Assembly: GCA_021399445.1 (NCBI GenBank)
Contig: JAJTUQ010000003.1
Span: forward strand, 3,410,001 to 3,474,000
Length of the DNA stretch: 64,000 nucleotides
DNA from: Xylogone sp. PMI_703
Taxonomy: Eukaryota > Ascomycota > Leotiomycetes
Direction: 5' to 3'
Shown here: positions 20,335 through 32,869 of the stretch, one piece after another
Layout: each line of letters begins with the position of its first letter
Numbering within the stretch: the first letter of the stretch is position 1
Notes under the pieces: generated by a model
Told to the model about the DNA's origin: nothing
What the model saw: the letters and a program-made list of their open reading frames with translations, nothing else
Database searches by the model: none
Program-made: the position numbers and the translations under genes

Positions 20335-22855
20335 CTTGAAGGCGCGCGGTTGCGGGCACTAGGCCGCCGAGATGGTGCTGGGAGGATATGAGTTGTCAAT
20401 GCGAAGCTATCACTAGCCGTCATATAGCAGAGAATGGTAGTGGTGATTGTGTTATGTTGTTGGAGAATGCTGGTGGGAGGAACTTTTCGCAGACCCCCGC
20501 GATTGCAGGGCGAGAGCTATGACGCAGAGAATGTAGCCAATGCCGAGGCAGGGAATGCCGTGGGCTCGTCAATGGTAGGGAGACATGGGCCGGAGGAATG
20601 TAGATGCGAGGGTTGGAGAACTGCAGGAGCGGCAGCGTAGAATTGAGTGAGGAGCTTGTAGAAAATGCAAACTTGAAAATAAAAAGAGAAATACAGTTAC
20701 ACGGGAGATAATTGCGGTCAGGGGAGGCAGAGAAGAGTCACGGAGGGCAGAGGGAGAGGATTTGCTCGTGTGCCCTTGCTGGGCGGGACCTTCGAGGAGT
20801 GGTGCAGCGGCGGAGCGGAGGGCTTTCTAGCTCGGTTGAACTGCGTCTACTGCCGACAGCAAGACCCTGGAAGCATTTATGCCGTACTGTCACTGTCTCG
20901 ACTGTATCCGTACATGATGCCACTGTAATATTATTGCCTGAGGAATTAACATGCTCCTTTGGTGCGATTTGCTTCTTCTGCTCTTTCCCCACACTCTTAT
21001 GAAGATGGCAGTTATCATCATGAATACTGTACAACGCCCATATATAGTAATATCGTGAAGCTGATACAGCTCCAAGTAACTCCCCAGCACAAGGACATTG
21101 TCAACACTGGATACCTCCAACACCGCCGTCGTCATCACAGTATCATCTGTCCTGAACAACGCCACGATAATTGGACTGCTCACATGCACCATCTGGACGG
21201 AACAAGCAACGCACAAGCAGGAGCGGGTCTCCTGCGTCTCACGTGATCGCAGGCCATGCCATACAATCCCGGGAGATGGGGATGGCAGCAACCACCCTAG
21301 TACTAGTATTTTATTCCCAAGCAATATTACCTGTGAATAATGCTGTGGAATAGTCCTTCCGGCTGGCCGCATCCAGGAAAGATTCGGTGATGAAAACATC
21401 AGGTACTTGTATTATTAAGTTATTGAATGCAGTTCTACTCTGCCTTTTATTCCCGTATACACTCAGCAGTAAACTCCCATTCACGTGCGATCTGATTCCA
21501 TTAACATCGCACCAAGATCAAGAAGGAGCATCCTGACTTAGCATTCTAGCTAAACTTACTCATAACTTTAAATACGAAACGAAGTACCTCATGAGGTACT
21601 ATATCTATTTGTAAGAACAATAGAAAAAAGATGCAAGTCAGGACGATAAATAAGAATGGGAATAGCTTCAAGATAATCTCCCGGGAGAGCACTGCGCTCC
21701 GAGATCCTCCATATGGCGCCGTACCATCCAACTTTGACCTCGGGCCGCTTCTTGTCAACGACCAAGATTTACCGGCTCAAAAACTAACTCGATGGATGGA
21801 TGCTTGGTTCTCCGTATATTTTCCAATACTCGACTACGGAGTAGATGCAGAATTAAAAGGAGAATACTCGGGCATTCTCGGGATGTTGCTCACCACCATC
21901 TGCTTAGCGGGAGATGGAGGATCTTGCAGCTAAATATTTCTCTCAGAAATGGGAAATAGGGAGGGGAGAATAATATCCGTAGTAAATTTTCGACACAGGT
22001 AATATATGGTAAACAAGTTTACATAGTATATCTCGAGTGACTGCGCTTGTTCTATGTGTATATCCATCTCCATCACTCCCCGTGCTATACCGCTTCCTCC
22101 CCCCCGTCTTAAACCGTTCACCATTACTGTACATTATTGCGCCTCGTTCTCATCTGAGACGGAAATAAAACTCTCTTTTTTCAAAGACCACACCACAAGG
22201 TCCTTGGTTTCTTTTCTCAATCTCTTCTTTTCTCCTTACTCGGAGCTGTTGTGCTGGTTCGCTCATGTGGTGCAACTACTAACTACCAACCACCGCGAAT
22301 CCCCCCTCTCCATGCACGAAAACGAGAACGCCTCATCACCATAAGTGATAATGTCCTCGTTCTGTCTGATTTTACTTTTTCTTCCTCTTTTCTGTAACTC
22401 TTTTAAATAAAAAGGGGGGTATGAAAACGCTTTCCATTTGAGTTGTTCAGGGTTTATATATCCTACGCCAGTTTTGTTTGTTATACAGTCTAGACCTATG
22501 CATTTCTGGGCCTGTTGTCTCCCTGCAATGCGCTCAGTGTACGGTTACAACTACAACGTGTGTCTGTCGTATGCGCGGTACGTAGTATAAATGATTGAAC
22601 GGAGAACCCCCCAAGACACGTGTGCACCTCTTGCTTTCCCTCTCATGACTCCACCGTCAATCCCAGCCTTGCATCCGTAGCCTTGTCTCCTTGCCTCGAT
22701 TTAATGTCTGCACGGAAGGAAGCTCGACCCCTCCACCTTTCATTACTCACTGTCAATACTCTCCCTCAAACCTCGTCTTTGGAAAAAAATAAACAGAGAA
22801 TGGATCTGTCCCCAAAAGCCAACAAATAAGACGCAGACAACAAAGAAACTCTATT
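20335..22855. other. 2.5-kb intergenic stretch upstream of PDK, downstream of DPL1
   Basis: It should hold the PDK promoter and leader and the DPL1 3' UTR. An ATG frame at 21631-21933 (100 aa) has no recognisable domain. A TACGGAGTA palindrome lies at about 21835-21843. CT-rich stretches occur at 22060-22300. No RNA gene or mobile element recognised. Confidence 0.5.
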
Positions 22856-24717
22856 TTATGCCTTATACAACGTGTCCAAGAATCCACTCGCGAGATCGAC
22901 CACCACGCTTTTGTTCGGCAAGCTACCCGCAACACCATAGAGTGCCGCGCTATCCCCCATCGCCTTGCCCTTGGCTCCCTTCCCTTCCACCACGCGGACC
23001 CGCTCCTTCTCCTTCTCGGCTTCAATCACCACTTCCAGATCCGTGATCAGCTTCTCCCATACCTTGGCAATAGGTAATGTCACCGCTACGTGCAGGGCAG
23101 GTGGGGTTTGCAACGAGTTAAGATGCCATCCCTTGGCCGACATGGCATCCGCAATGTCATAGATGTTGATGGTCTTGGACTGGAAGGCCACCACAGACAC
23201 CAGGGGCTTCCCCATCACCTCGAGATCGTTGCTCAGAGCTGGATTGGTTTGGATCGCCTCGATGATCTTCTTGGTTGCCCCTACGATCTGTGTGCATGCA
23301 TTGACGTACCCAGCTTCACCCACACTCATGAGACTGGTCCAGCACCCAGCGATCAGTGCACCAGGCCGTGATCCAGCAATGGAGGGTGATGCGTAGACGC
23401 CTCCAGACCAATCTGGCGAGATGAAATATTGGTACTGACGTAGAGCTGCCGTGCGGTAGAGCACAGTGGAGTTACCCTTTGGTGCAAATCCATACTTGTG
23501 GGTATCACAACTTATGCTGGTAACTCCCTTAAGTCTGAAATCGAATGGAGCGGTTTCAAATCCGGCTTTATCCAAGTAGGGGACTAGGAATGAGCCAAGG
23601 CAACAATCAACATGTAGGGGAATTTTCCGCTTCAAGGCTAGTTTCGAAAGAGCGCTGATGTCGTCGATGACACCGTGTGGGAAGTTTGGTGCTGAGCCAA
23701 CCAGAAGAATCGTATTGCTATTGATTAAACGTGAAACTCTTGTGATGTCGACCTGATAACTAGGTGCAGGGCAAGCTACTAGGTGAATCTTGATACCGAA
23801 ATACATGCCTGCTTTTCTGAAGGCTGTATGAGCTGTATCCGGGAGGATCCTGTAATTCAAGAGTCAGTATCCAATGCATATGAACAAGTTGTTGAATTTT
23901 GGCATCAGCCCATAACTCACATCTCTGGCTCAGTAACACGTCGCTCAGCATAAGCCTTCTGCCGAGCGCTCAAACAGGCCATCAGGATTGATTCTGTTCC
24001 TCCACTCGTAGTAACACCTGCTGCTCCGGGAGGAGCATTAAACAAGTTCAAAACCATCGCAACAATCTCAGCCTCCATCTTTCTCACACCAGGAAATACA
24101 TCTGGATGGATTGGGTTAGCGACAGTGAACTTCCCAAAGGCCTCGGTCTGTAATTTCATCAATCCTTCTTCGCCGTGATACACGGCTCCCGAAACGTATC
24201 CGTCTTCCCATCGTGAATGATCCATATTAGCCAGCTTCTCCAATTCTTTTGATAGCAATTCATCGGACCATCCTTCCTTTGGTAGCGTTAAGTTCCTCGT
24301 AACATCTGGACCGGATGGCACCAGTTTTGCCTGAAGCTTCGTAATTGATTCTTCCACTTGCTTCCGGACTTTTGATCGCACGCCCGGTGCACTGAGGAAT
24401 AGACCATACAGGGTCCGCCGAATTGAAATGTATGCATCAACAACGGTGCCGACGATACCTCGGCCCTTGAGCTGTAGTAAACCCTTTCTCGTCCATCGCA
24501 AAACAAAGAGAATGAATATGATATTACGAAGTCTGAAATAGGCAAATGCAATATTTGTTAGTCCAGCGAAAGATATTGGCTTATGGTTAGAGGGTTTTGT
24601 TCATGAAGAAACATACAAATCAATATTCAGCGTGAGAAGCTGACTCCTGTAATTTCCCCTCTTAACAGACGCCAGGCTATTTCGCAGACTCGCCGGGATC
24701 CTAGAAGTTCCCGGCAT
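22856..24717 (-). CDS. DPL1: Sphingosine-1-phosphate lyase
   Basis: PLP-dependent ER-membrane lyase that splits phosphorylated long-chain bases into phosphoethanolamine and a fatty aldehyde, the exit step of sphingolipid catabolism. Exons 24617-24717, 23921-24532 and 22856-23849 are joined at phase 2 both times, giving 568 residues. An N-terminal hydrophobic segment (NIIFILFVLRW) fits the ER anchor. Substrate and cofactor regions are visible: NPIHPDVFPGVRKMEAEIV, GVTTSGGTESILMACLSAR, EPEMILPDTAHTAF across the second junction, HVDCCLGSFLVPYL, and the PLP-lysine motif SCDTHKYGFAPKG. Length matches the family. The start at 24717 is the first ATG of the N-terminal exon. Confidence 0.95.
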
Positions 24718-25997
24718 GGCTGCTACTAACGGGGCGATGAAAACAAAGGATTGGGGAGGGATAAGAAAGTTGGTCCCTATTCCTCTCTGCGCCCTTTCCC
24801 CCGCTGCAGAAAGATGGGGGTTTGATTCTCGAGGGTTGAGAAGGGAGGGAAGAGAGAAAGAGAAGAAAGCTCTTGATCCGGAAAGGGAAGGTTAAGGTTT
24901 CGACGTTTATGTCATTATTTACCCATTCGATGCGAAACGTGCCGAGGCAAATTGGTTATTTGATTGGGGAGGATTGGCTGTGCTATGCTTGTGCTTGTGC
25001 TTGCTTGTTCCGCTGGCGGCCGTCCGGTGACCGTCAGGGAAGGGTGCCGCGTTTACCTACAGCAGGTGATTAGTTGTGGAGAATTTCATTTCACATGGTA
25101 AGATTCGCTGCACTTGTACTCTGTGTGTACAGTTACTAAACTCCATTATTTACTGCTCATAGCTAGTAGAGAACACGTAGAACTCAGGAAGGTTACGCGC
25201 TGAGATTTTTCACCGTTTTATCTCACTCACTCTGGGTTCCACAGCAAGAGGTGACTCTGGGTACTTTTGTGGGTGTTCCATGTTTAAGCTGATATGCTAT
25301 GTTTTGCTTCGGGTTGCCAAAAATGAACCGAGTGGGTTTAACATGCCTGTACTCGTAGAAATCTTGTATTGTGGTATGGATTGATATCAGCGGAAGGTGT
25401 TCTTTACGAAGCTAACCATCCTGTCTTAAATGCGATTGGTAAGTATCCCACGGGCTTCGTAAGATATAATGCATGTGCGTTAACTGACTACTTTCCACCC
25501 AGATGTAAATGGCAACTATGCCTTTTCAAGAATCGCCTTCAAAACTCAATATAGGATCCGATGCTCCAAGCAATACCACATACAACATGTCTTGCATTGT
25601 CCTTGGAGGCTCCATCCTGTCTTGATCCGGAGAACAAATGGCAGAAATATCAGTACAAGTACAACGACAGATTTCCGAAATAAGGTCCCATTCAAACCAC
25701 TTGCAGTCCAGAGACTGTCCCGGGTATCAATACACCTAAAGAAAAAGAAAAGAAAAAAAAAAAAAGGAGACCTCATAACATCACATTTAACTCGAAACGC
25801 CAGATCTAAAACCATCCCTATCATGTAGATGCTCCACCAGATCCCTCCACTCTGGGAGCCACCATTGTATATGCTCTTAAAAACGCCGGAAAGAGGAGTG
25901 TTAGGTAAGAAGTCGTAGATCATCGAGGAGCCCGTACTCCTGCATCATGAATGCTAACTGTCTGGAACAAGAATTATCGGCGAAGTTGTGATAATGC
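24718..25997. other. Intergenic: DPL1 promoter side / GT34 3' side
   Basis: The 1280 nt between a minus-strand start and the stop of the next minus-strand gene. It contains an A-rich run at 25741-25767. No coding feature supported. Confidence 0.55.
25741..25767 (+). repeat. A-rich simple sequence
   Basis: GAAAAAGAAAAG followed by a 13-A run in the interval between DPL1 and the GT34 gene. Confidence 0.9.
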
Positions 25998-27039
25998 TCA
26001 GTCTTGTCCAAATGTTAATCGCCACTGTTTGTGAAATGGTTCCGACTCCGAGGCACAATCTCTTTGTTCGCATCCGGCAAAAGTTATTACAAAATCACCA
26101 TCCTGCCACGGGCCTTGTTTGTCTTCGGTTCGAACTGCACTGTACGAGTTCATAATACGCTGTGGCACAAGAGCCAGTTTGGATAGGATGGTCGGATGCC
26201 ATTGGACAATGTGTTCCTGAGATAAGTCAGTTTGCTGGTCCATAAATATGTGTAACAACCACTTACCAAAGCATGTCTCTCAGCTCTCTGGAAATTATAA
26301 CTTCTATACAGAGGATCAAACCATGCATCCAAGAAAAACTTCGCCCAGTCGCCGGATCGAATAATGAAACTGGATGGAGAGAGACCTTCAAAATCTTGCG
26401 TAAGGATAAAGTCGATACGATCTCCCTTTAGATGAGAGAAAGTTTTGATGACACTGTCGGGAGGAACGATTGGTGCATTTTTAACCATTAGCTCTTCAAG
26501 CCGCTTCGGATTCACAATGTGGTTTTCAATGCTTAATGAGGGATTCATTATAAGGGCATTCTGATCAAGGCACCAAATATGAGACGAATGGGGAAACTTT
26601 GTCATTGCGTGTCGAACCGCAGGGACTTTTGTCCAAGAGCTCGGCGCTCCTTTAAGATCGTAGTCCGTGACGGTAGGGAAGAAAGTTAAGTATCCTACAA
26701 TTGGTTAGATAGATCCATGCGTAGCCTTCGGAGTCAAAATGAGTTGGCTGTGTCCATACCATGCTTCTTTGCATATGCAATGCGATTTTCTTGTATGTTC
26801 TTGATATATTCCTGGCTATAGTTGTTCGGGTCAAGCACCGTTACAATGACCACAGGACCTCCAAGTGTACTACTCGAACCACCAGATACGTGTGAAAGGA
26901 AGAAGAATATCACCCCTACTACAAAGGCGAAGATGAGAATTGCCTGAAGTCGACTTCTTCGAAGTTTTGGGAGTCTAGAAGACCGAGCCGCATATGGTGG
27001 AGGGTGCGAGGTTTTCCTCGCAGGCAATGCCATGTGCAT
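25998..27039 (-). CDS. mnn11: GT34 alpha-1,6-mannosyltransferase, Mnn11/Mnn10-like Golgi subunit
   Basis: Galactosyl/mannosyltransferase family 34 type II membrane protein, most like the Mnn11 subunit of the Golgi mannan polymerase II that extends the N-glycan alpha-1,6 backbone. Exons 26760-27039, 26267-26694 and 25998-26216 give 308 residues (306 from the second ATG). The order is a basic cytosolic tail (RRSRLQ), a signal anchor (AILIFAFVVGVIFFFLSHV), then the catalytic fold: VVIVTVLDPNNYSQEYIKNI, YLTFFPTVTDYDLKGAPSSW, IWCLDQNALIMNPSLSIENH, RTEDKQGPWQDGDFVITFAG. The DQNALIMN motif sits where GT34 enzymes carry a DxD-like motif, here DQN, as remembered for Mnn11-type members. The protein ends HKQWRLTFGQD. 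Confidence 0.85.
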
Positions 27040-28895
27040 GATGCGGAAAACCTATGTAGTTGCCCTTTGTAATGTGTTTCTTCCTAGCCACCAATGTAGT
27101 AGTATATAGGTTGGGATCGCGGTGTTCGTGCCGGGTGTAGGTCGCGATTGCGTCGTTTAGTATTCGTGGCAGGAAGATTTGGCGAGCTGAACCAGCTTTC
27201 GTACCAAGTCCGAAAGTAACGAGCGTGATCTCCACTACGGAGATTGGAAAGAGTATGAAGGTTTTTCTCGAGTAGAATCAATGGAGTTTGGTGCGCGAAC
27301 CTTCGTTTGCGAATCGATGATGTTGCTGCGTTGCTGAAATCGGCCCTCAAATAATAAATTCAAAGTTGGAGGTGAGGAACTGAGCCCAGGCCCCTAATCA
27401 CTAGAGCGGCTCACCTGTCCCACGGACGGGGGTGGGTTGGTACCAAACGCAACGGTTCAACAAATTGAACGGAGATTCCGTCACGGCCAGACCTCGTATT
27501 TCAAGATCTCTGTACCATTCAGCTGAGGCCCTTTTCTCTTCAGGGAAATTTTCTTGATGTTGCACTCCTTATCAAATACCGGGAATTACATGTCCGAAAA
27601 TAGTTAGCGGGATTCTTATTGTCTGTGTTAGCGTTAGTTCGTCATTTACCTCTTGGCATGGTTCAACCGCGATTTCTGTGGATCAGCGATAGAGTCGAAA
27701 TGAACTCTAAATTCTATTATTTCTCGCTCCGGGGCTCTTGACGCGCGATTATTCTGGTTATTCCTTTTACATTGTATTGATTTCTCAATTGTTCTCTGAG
27801 GACAAAGGAGGCAACCTTCTCGTGTCCATTCTCATATTATTGCTCGTAATTTTAAACGCCTTGGCCCGGTCATGCAGCGTATTCTCTTGTAAGCCAAATA
27901 CCCGGTGGAGACAGCAATTTGCTTGTTGGTATGCTTGCAATCCTTGTTGACTAATCGTACAGCTCTAGATATTTAGGAGGTATGGAGGTCAATTGATACT
28001 GTATTTGGGATTGTCTTTTCGTGAATTTAAGATATGCAGCAGCTAGAATCTCTTCGTAATGCTATACGTAATAATATAACGGCCAATAGGGGATCTCTTT
28101 ATATATATCAACTCAGCTGCCTCTGAATATTCGTGGAAGCGTCACGCCAAAGCAGAAAACCAGACCCAGAATCTCCGAGAGAGATCTTTTGGTAATGGCA
28201 TGAAGTTGACAACGCTTGCGGTCACCAAAGACGGAATTTAGAGCAAAACGCTCAGTATTTCAAGGTTCCAGCGAAGCAGTCGATATTTGCACACAGACTA
28301 GTCGACACGACACGGTGTAGGATTCCGTGGCAACTTAAGAGTGTGCAGTTGTTCTTGTACCTTCAATCGGTGGTCTTAGATTTCCAAGAACCTCTTCTTA
28401 CCGGCTATGACAGACGTAGTACGCGACTTGAAACTGCCTAGCGTATTTCCAAATATTCTTGCAATACTGTGGATGTTTTGACCTCAAAGAGATTGAAATA
28501 CAACAAGACTGAGGGTTTTTCCACTGGTTTGTAATGTATGTGTAAGTTGAGTAGCCGAGTAGGTAAGGAAAATAAACTCGAGTGTCGAAAAATCAAGCGA
28601 ATGGATCACGTGTTGACGAACTTTCCCCCTTACTGGGAGCTGAAATACCACTGGAGCTTTTTGAGTAAGGAGACAGGCCACTTTGCTACACTTATATCAA
28701 GGTGTATACATAACACTGAGTCAGCTTGCTTCTGTTGCGAAATATTTGTTTTAGCCTATTTATTAAGCCCTAAACTACCATAGGCGTTCCTGATCTTGTG
28801 AAAATTATCTTACAGTGTTGTCTACTAATAGTATTAACTTTGGAATACTCTGCTATTTCAGATTCCCAGACCAGGAGGACGTCTGTGCTTTCAAA
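27040..28895. other. 1.9-kb intergenic stretch upstream of GT34
   Basis: No gene recognised on either strand; open frames are short and domain-free. It holds the GT34 promoter side and the RING-CH gene 3' UTR. Confidence 0.55.
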
Positions 28896-29902
28896 TCATT
28901 CGTCATCGTCATCGTCGTCATCATCTCCGTGAACATCTAAAACACGTTCAGCACTCTTTTCTAACGTCCTTCGGCTCCAAGCCCGAACCCACTTCCATAC
29001 AGCCTGAGAAGTTAGTATGTTATCTCGATCTCTGTACTGTTGTCACTCACATATAAAAATGTTATGACTCCAATAAGTGCCAAGTGCCAGCTCAAATTCT
29101 CCAATCGATCTCTCCCCGTTCCTCTCCTACGACCACCGCTTCCACCCAAAGCATTCCGAAGACTCCACCAATTCCACGGGCCCATTGCAAAGAAAGCTTT
29201 GATACAGCCTATTAGACCTAAAGATGCAAACCCTTTGAGGAAATGCTCGGACCATGTGGCTGGCTCTTCCACATAAAGCGGTTTTCCACTCAAGGGAATA
29301 GATGTAATAGTATCAAGAGGATCCATATAAAAATCAATAATCGGATCTGCAATAAAACCGAGAACAAATGTTGTAGCAAGAAATATTCCAATTGTCAAAA
29401 GAATCTGCGTAACAGTACTACTGATCCAACGACCCCACCTCAACCTCTCAAGACGATATCGAAACCCACAAGTAGGGCATTCCCAAAAATTACGTCTCCC
29501 ATATGAAGGGTCTGCATGTCTCCACTGCTGTAGACAACCTTCATGTACCCACCTCGAAGACCCCTTGCACTTGCATGGGCGGATAAGACGGCCAGATTCT
29601 GGATCGGAAGATATATATGATACACTTGGCGTTGGATTGAACATTGATGCAACACCTTCGGGAGCGGGCTCAAACGTAGGTAGCACGACTTCTAGGCATA
29701 TTCTGCAGGTTCTCGGAGGGTAATGCTTTCGAGGTTTAGGTGGCTGCCTCTTGCTCTCCTTTGGGGGAGCATGCTCTGGTTTCTCGGGCCCATCATCCAT
29801 AAAAGCTCCAGGTATGGGGATTTCTTCATTACGTGGTGATGGTGTATTCATATCACTGGTCCAGGACCAGGTTGCGCGTGGTCTGTATGAGGCTGAAGAC
29901 AT
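28896..29902 (-). CDS. RING-CH (MARCH-type) membrane E3 ubiquitin ligase
   Basis: RING-variant ubiquitin ligase with membrane segments. Exons 29051-29902 and 28896-29003 (47-nt intron, ACATACTAAC branch, CTCAG acceptor) give 319 residues. The N-terminus is Pro/charge-rich (PPKESKRQPPKPRKHYPP). The C4HC3 RING-CH reads CRICLE, then IRPCKCKGSSRWVHEGCLQQ and WECPTCGFRY, with a spacer containing SYISSDPESGR. Two or three hydrophobic helices follow (ILLTIGIFLATTFVLGFI, GFASLGLIGCIKAFFAM, LSWHLALIGVITFLY). The last exon is basic and ends in an acidic Asp run. It resembles the broader MARCH/Ssm4 class, whose members act in ER or endolysosomal protein turnover; the specific substrate is unknown. It is divergent from the proteasome alpha-2 gene. 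Confidence 0.88.
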
Positions 29903-30326
29903 GATGCATAAAGCTACAGCTTATTGCCCGCGATCCGAGCTATGCATGCAACATCGGAGTTAGAAGTAAGCATATAATCTGCACTTATGATTATCAGTGA
30001 TAAGGTGTTAGTTGATAAAGTAAACTCGAGAGCACAGGCGAGAGGTGGCATTAAAGTCACGGATAGCTTAGGTAGACGTTTCCAGAAGATGACTGGCTGT
30101 CCGCTGGGAGTCGGCGAAGTTGAAGGCCGAGTTATGTGCCTAAATAATTAGGCTCCAATGACATTCGCGTTCTCAGAGCTGCCTGTGGATAGCTCAAGCC
30201 TTCAACCTCAAGCAACCACAGCAGCTTCCCATTCTCACCTTCGCCAATTTTTGACACACGGCATACCCAGATTATATTTATTGCCGTAGGAGAGCTGGTG
30301 GAAATTAGTTCAACTGAAAATAAGCC
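29903..30326. promoter_or_regulatory. Divergent promoter: RING-CH ligase / proteasome alpha-2
   Basis: 424 nt between divergent start codons of a ubiquitin ligase gene and a proteasome gene. A GGTGGCATT at 30043-30051 is one or two bases off the yeast proteasome control element (GGTGGCAAA). This is too weak to call as a site. Confidence 0.45.
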
Positions 30327-31447
30327 ATGGCGGACAGATATTCCTTTTCTTTAACAACCTTCTCACCCAGGTTCGTTTACACAAGCTAGCTTGTCCTCTG
30401 CAATAGGGAAATCTTGGTCTTACAAGGAGCTCTCGCTGACTTCAGTAGTGGAAAACTGGTCCAAATAGGTCCGTAAACTATATTTGCGCTCTTCATGCGC
30501 TAAAATTATACGCCTTCTTTGCTGTTGTTAAGCACGCCCAATTACTGACTATCCATGCTTTAGAGTATGCCCTCAATGCTGTTAATCAGGGAGTTACAGC
30601 ACTAGGTATTAAAGGTATGATAATTTAGAGTGTGTAAATCTACCGTAGGGACTGCACTGATACCCAAGGTAGCTACAAATGGAATTGTTCTTGCAACTGA
30701 AAAGAAATCCTCTTCTCCTCTTATCGACCCTCCTTCTCTTTCGAAAGTTAGTCTAATTACACCAAATATTGGTATGGTGTATGCCGGAATGGGACCCGAT
30801 TATAGAGTGTTGGTTGATAAAGCACGAAAAGTATCCCACACCAACTACAAAAGAATCTACAATGAGTATCCACCTACCAGGATATTAGTTCAAGACGTAG
30901 CGAGAGTTATGCAAGAAGCTACGCAATCAGGAGGTGTTAGACCATATGGAGTTAGTTTACTGATTGCTGGGTGGGATGAAGGTATTGAGCCAGAAACTGA
31001 AGAAACGAGCACAAGTGAGGCGTCATCTGAGGAGAAGAAGCCAGTAAGCAAGACTGGAGGTGTCCTCAAGGGTGGGCCTATGTTATACCAGGTCGATCCT
31101 AGTGGTTCGTACTTTCCTTGGAAAGCGACAGCCATTGGTAAAAGCGCCACATCTGCAAAAACATTCTTGGAGAAGCGATATACGGAAGGCCTAGAACTGG
31201 AAGACGCCGTTCATATCGCTTTACTGACCTTGAAGGAGACCATTGAAGGCGAGATGAACGGAGAGACGGTCGAGATAGGTTAGCTAAGAAGCTTCATCTT
31301 GGAAGAATATACGACTAACACTTGACAGGCATTGTTGGGCCACCAGCAGACCATCTTCTCGGGATTGAAGGAGTTGAGGGAGCACAAGGTCCAAGGTTCA
31401 GGAAGTTGACGCCTCAAGAAATCGAGGATTATCTCACGAATCTATGA
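30327..31447 (+). CDS. PRE8: 20S proteasome subunit alpha-2
   Basis: Alpha-ring subunit 2 of the 20S proteasome core. Five exons: 30327-30370, 30449-30468, 30564-30614, 30673-31278 and 31329-31447, giving 279 residues. The N-terminal signature [31 protein letters not shown] is built from three short exons, one only 20 nt long. [38 protein letters not shown] and [15 protein letters not shown] follow. A Ser/Glu-rich insert ([18 protein letters not shown]) then separates two core strands and makes the protein longer than yeast Pre8. The C-terminus ends [10 protein letters not shown]. The acceptor of exon 2 is a tandem CAGTAG; the second AG restores the family sequence FSPSGK. Confidence 0.95.
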
Positions 31448-31583
31448 GCTACTTCGGTCTTCTACGTGGTTGGCAATCCGGACTGGGTAACCTTATTGCG
31501 CGGTGTATTATAGAATAATACTAGACGGAAAAAGCAAATACCGTTGGGATACCGAGCTTACAGGTTTCATGAATATGGATTGA

Positions 31584-32869
31584 TTATGATTGCATTGTGG
31601 AGTGGGTATTTTTGACAAGTAAAAAGCTGGTTTTATAACTGGCATGTACTCCTACGACTTCTCGACCATCATCAAATGGCAAGGGAATCTCTTGCCAGTT
31701 TTCAATCGCACTAAGAGACAAAGCGAGTTGCCCCCACCCGTTGTCTCCTATAACGAATACTTCACTACTAGTTGTAAGTACGATAAGATGTCTATCTCCT
31801 ACTGCCATATCCAGAATATCATGATCAATATCCACTGGTGAAGCGATTGCCGATAGGTCATCTAGGTAAGGCACTTCTCCTGCACGCCCTCCCCAGACAT
31901 ACAAATCATTGCCTGAAGTAAGAGCAGCAAGAACATAACCGCTGCCAGAGATCTTCACTATTGGCCCAGTAGGAAGATCTAACAGACTTTCTACAAGCCC
32001 GGGCTCCGCAGCCTCGCTGTACGTTGATTTCAGTCTGTAGTTCTCTATGCGCAATTCTAGCTGGGGTTCAAACCTCTTGTCATCTATCTCCCGTCCAAGG
32101 CATGGTCCATACCTTAGGTCACCCCAGGTCCAAACCTGGCCATCGGTAGTCAGGACCGCAAAGCCCGTTCGATATGAGATTATATGTTCTGCATTCTGAA
32201 TATGGTTTAGCCGTCGCCCTCTCCCTTGGAGCCAGGCCGAGATGTTTTCATACTCGTAAATAACGCCATCGATCAAGGCTATAAGGAGTGTTAGACTTGG
32301 TGCAAGTTGTCAAGAGACCATACCAGCTATTTTATCATTCCATGCCATTGCTATCTTCCGGAAGTCGATATTCTTTCCAATACACAGTTCAGTAAATTCA
32401 TCTTTCTCTCCAGCTACACTTATACCACTAGTCGTGTTAACTATGACAAATTACCACCATGTTTTTATGGTTTAGACGTATCAGAAATTAGAGTACAAAT
32501 ACATAGAGTCGTTTCCTTGCGTTTGGGGACTGTTTGATCATTTCCACCCCAAGTACCAATGGAGTTATAGATCCGATCTAGATATAAATTATGGAACAAA
32601 GTTGGAAACTTTTCTGAGATGCTCCGATGTATAAACTATCAGAAGAAATAAAAGCTCCCTTACAGTCATTATAGACAAAGAAATATATTTGAGGAAGACT
32701 TGAACAGAGGAGATTCATCCTTACCCACTGTAGCATATATTGAAGTGTGTAAAATCTCGATTTTCCTATCGGTGAGAATGCGCTGGAATGTCTTTAAGTT
32801 GATGGGTTCTTCGGTATGGTCGAACCCGAGCTGACCCCACGTATTCAATCCGGAAGCCCATAGCTCCAT
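31584..32869 (-). CDS. RCC1-repeat (BLIP-II fold) protein
   Basis: Beta-propeller-type protein with RCC1-like repeats. A four-exon model keeps frame throughout: 32725-32869, 32503-32613, 32324-32440 and 31584-32278, giving 355 residues. Repeat-like blocks are LWASGLNTWGQLGFDHTEEP at the start, TGFAVLTTDGQVWTWGDLRY, GYVLAALTSGNDLYVWGGRA and LTTSSEVFVIGDNGWGQLAL. Spacing and the WGxN/D-GQL pattern fit RCC1 repeats, but only three or four are clear, so it is shorter than true RCC1 (seven blades). A role as a nucleotide exchange factor is not supported. Exon 2 (EKFPTLFHNLYLDRIYN) is the weakest part of the model. Convergent with PRE8, 136 nt apart. Confidence 0.7.

Noticed and set aside
21631..21933. 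100-aa ATG-started frame in the PDK-DPL1 interval
   Set aside because: No recognisable motif; length is within chance expectation for a 2.5-kb intergenic stretch.
30043..30051. GGTGGCATT as a proteasome control element (Rpn4-type) upstream of PRE8
   Set aside because: It differs from GGTGGCAAA in its last bases and lies almost 300 nt from the start; a single weak match is not evidence.
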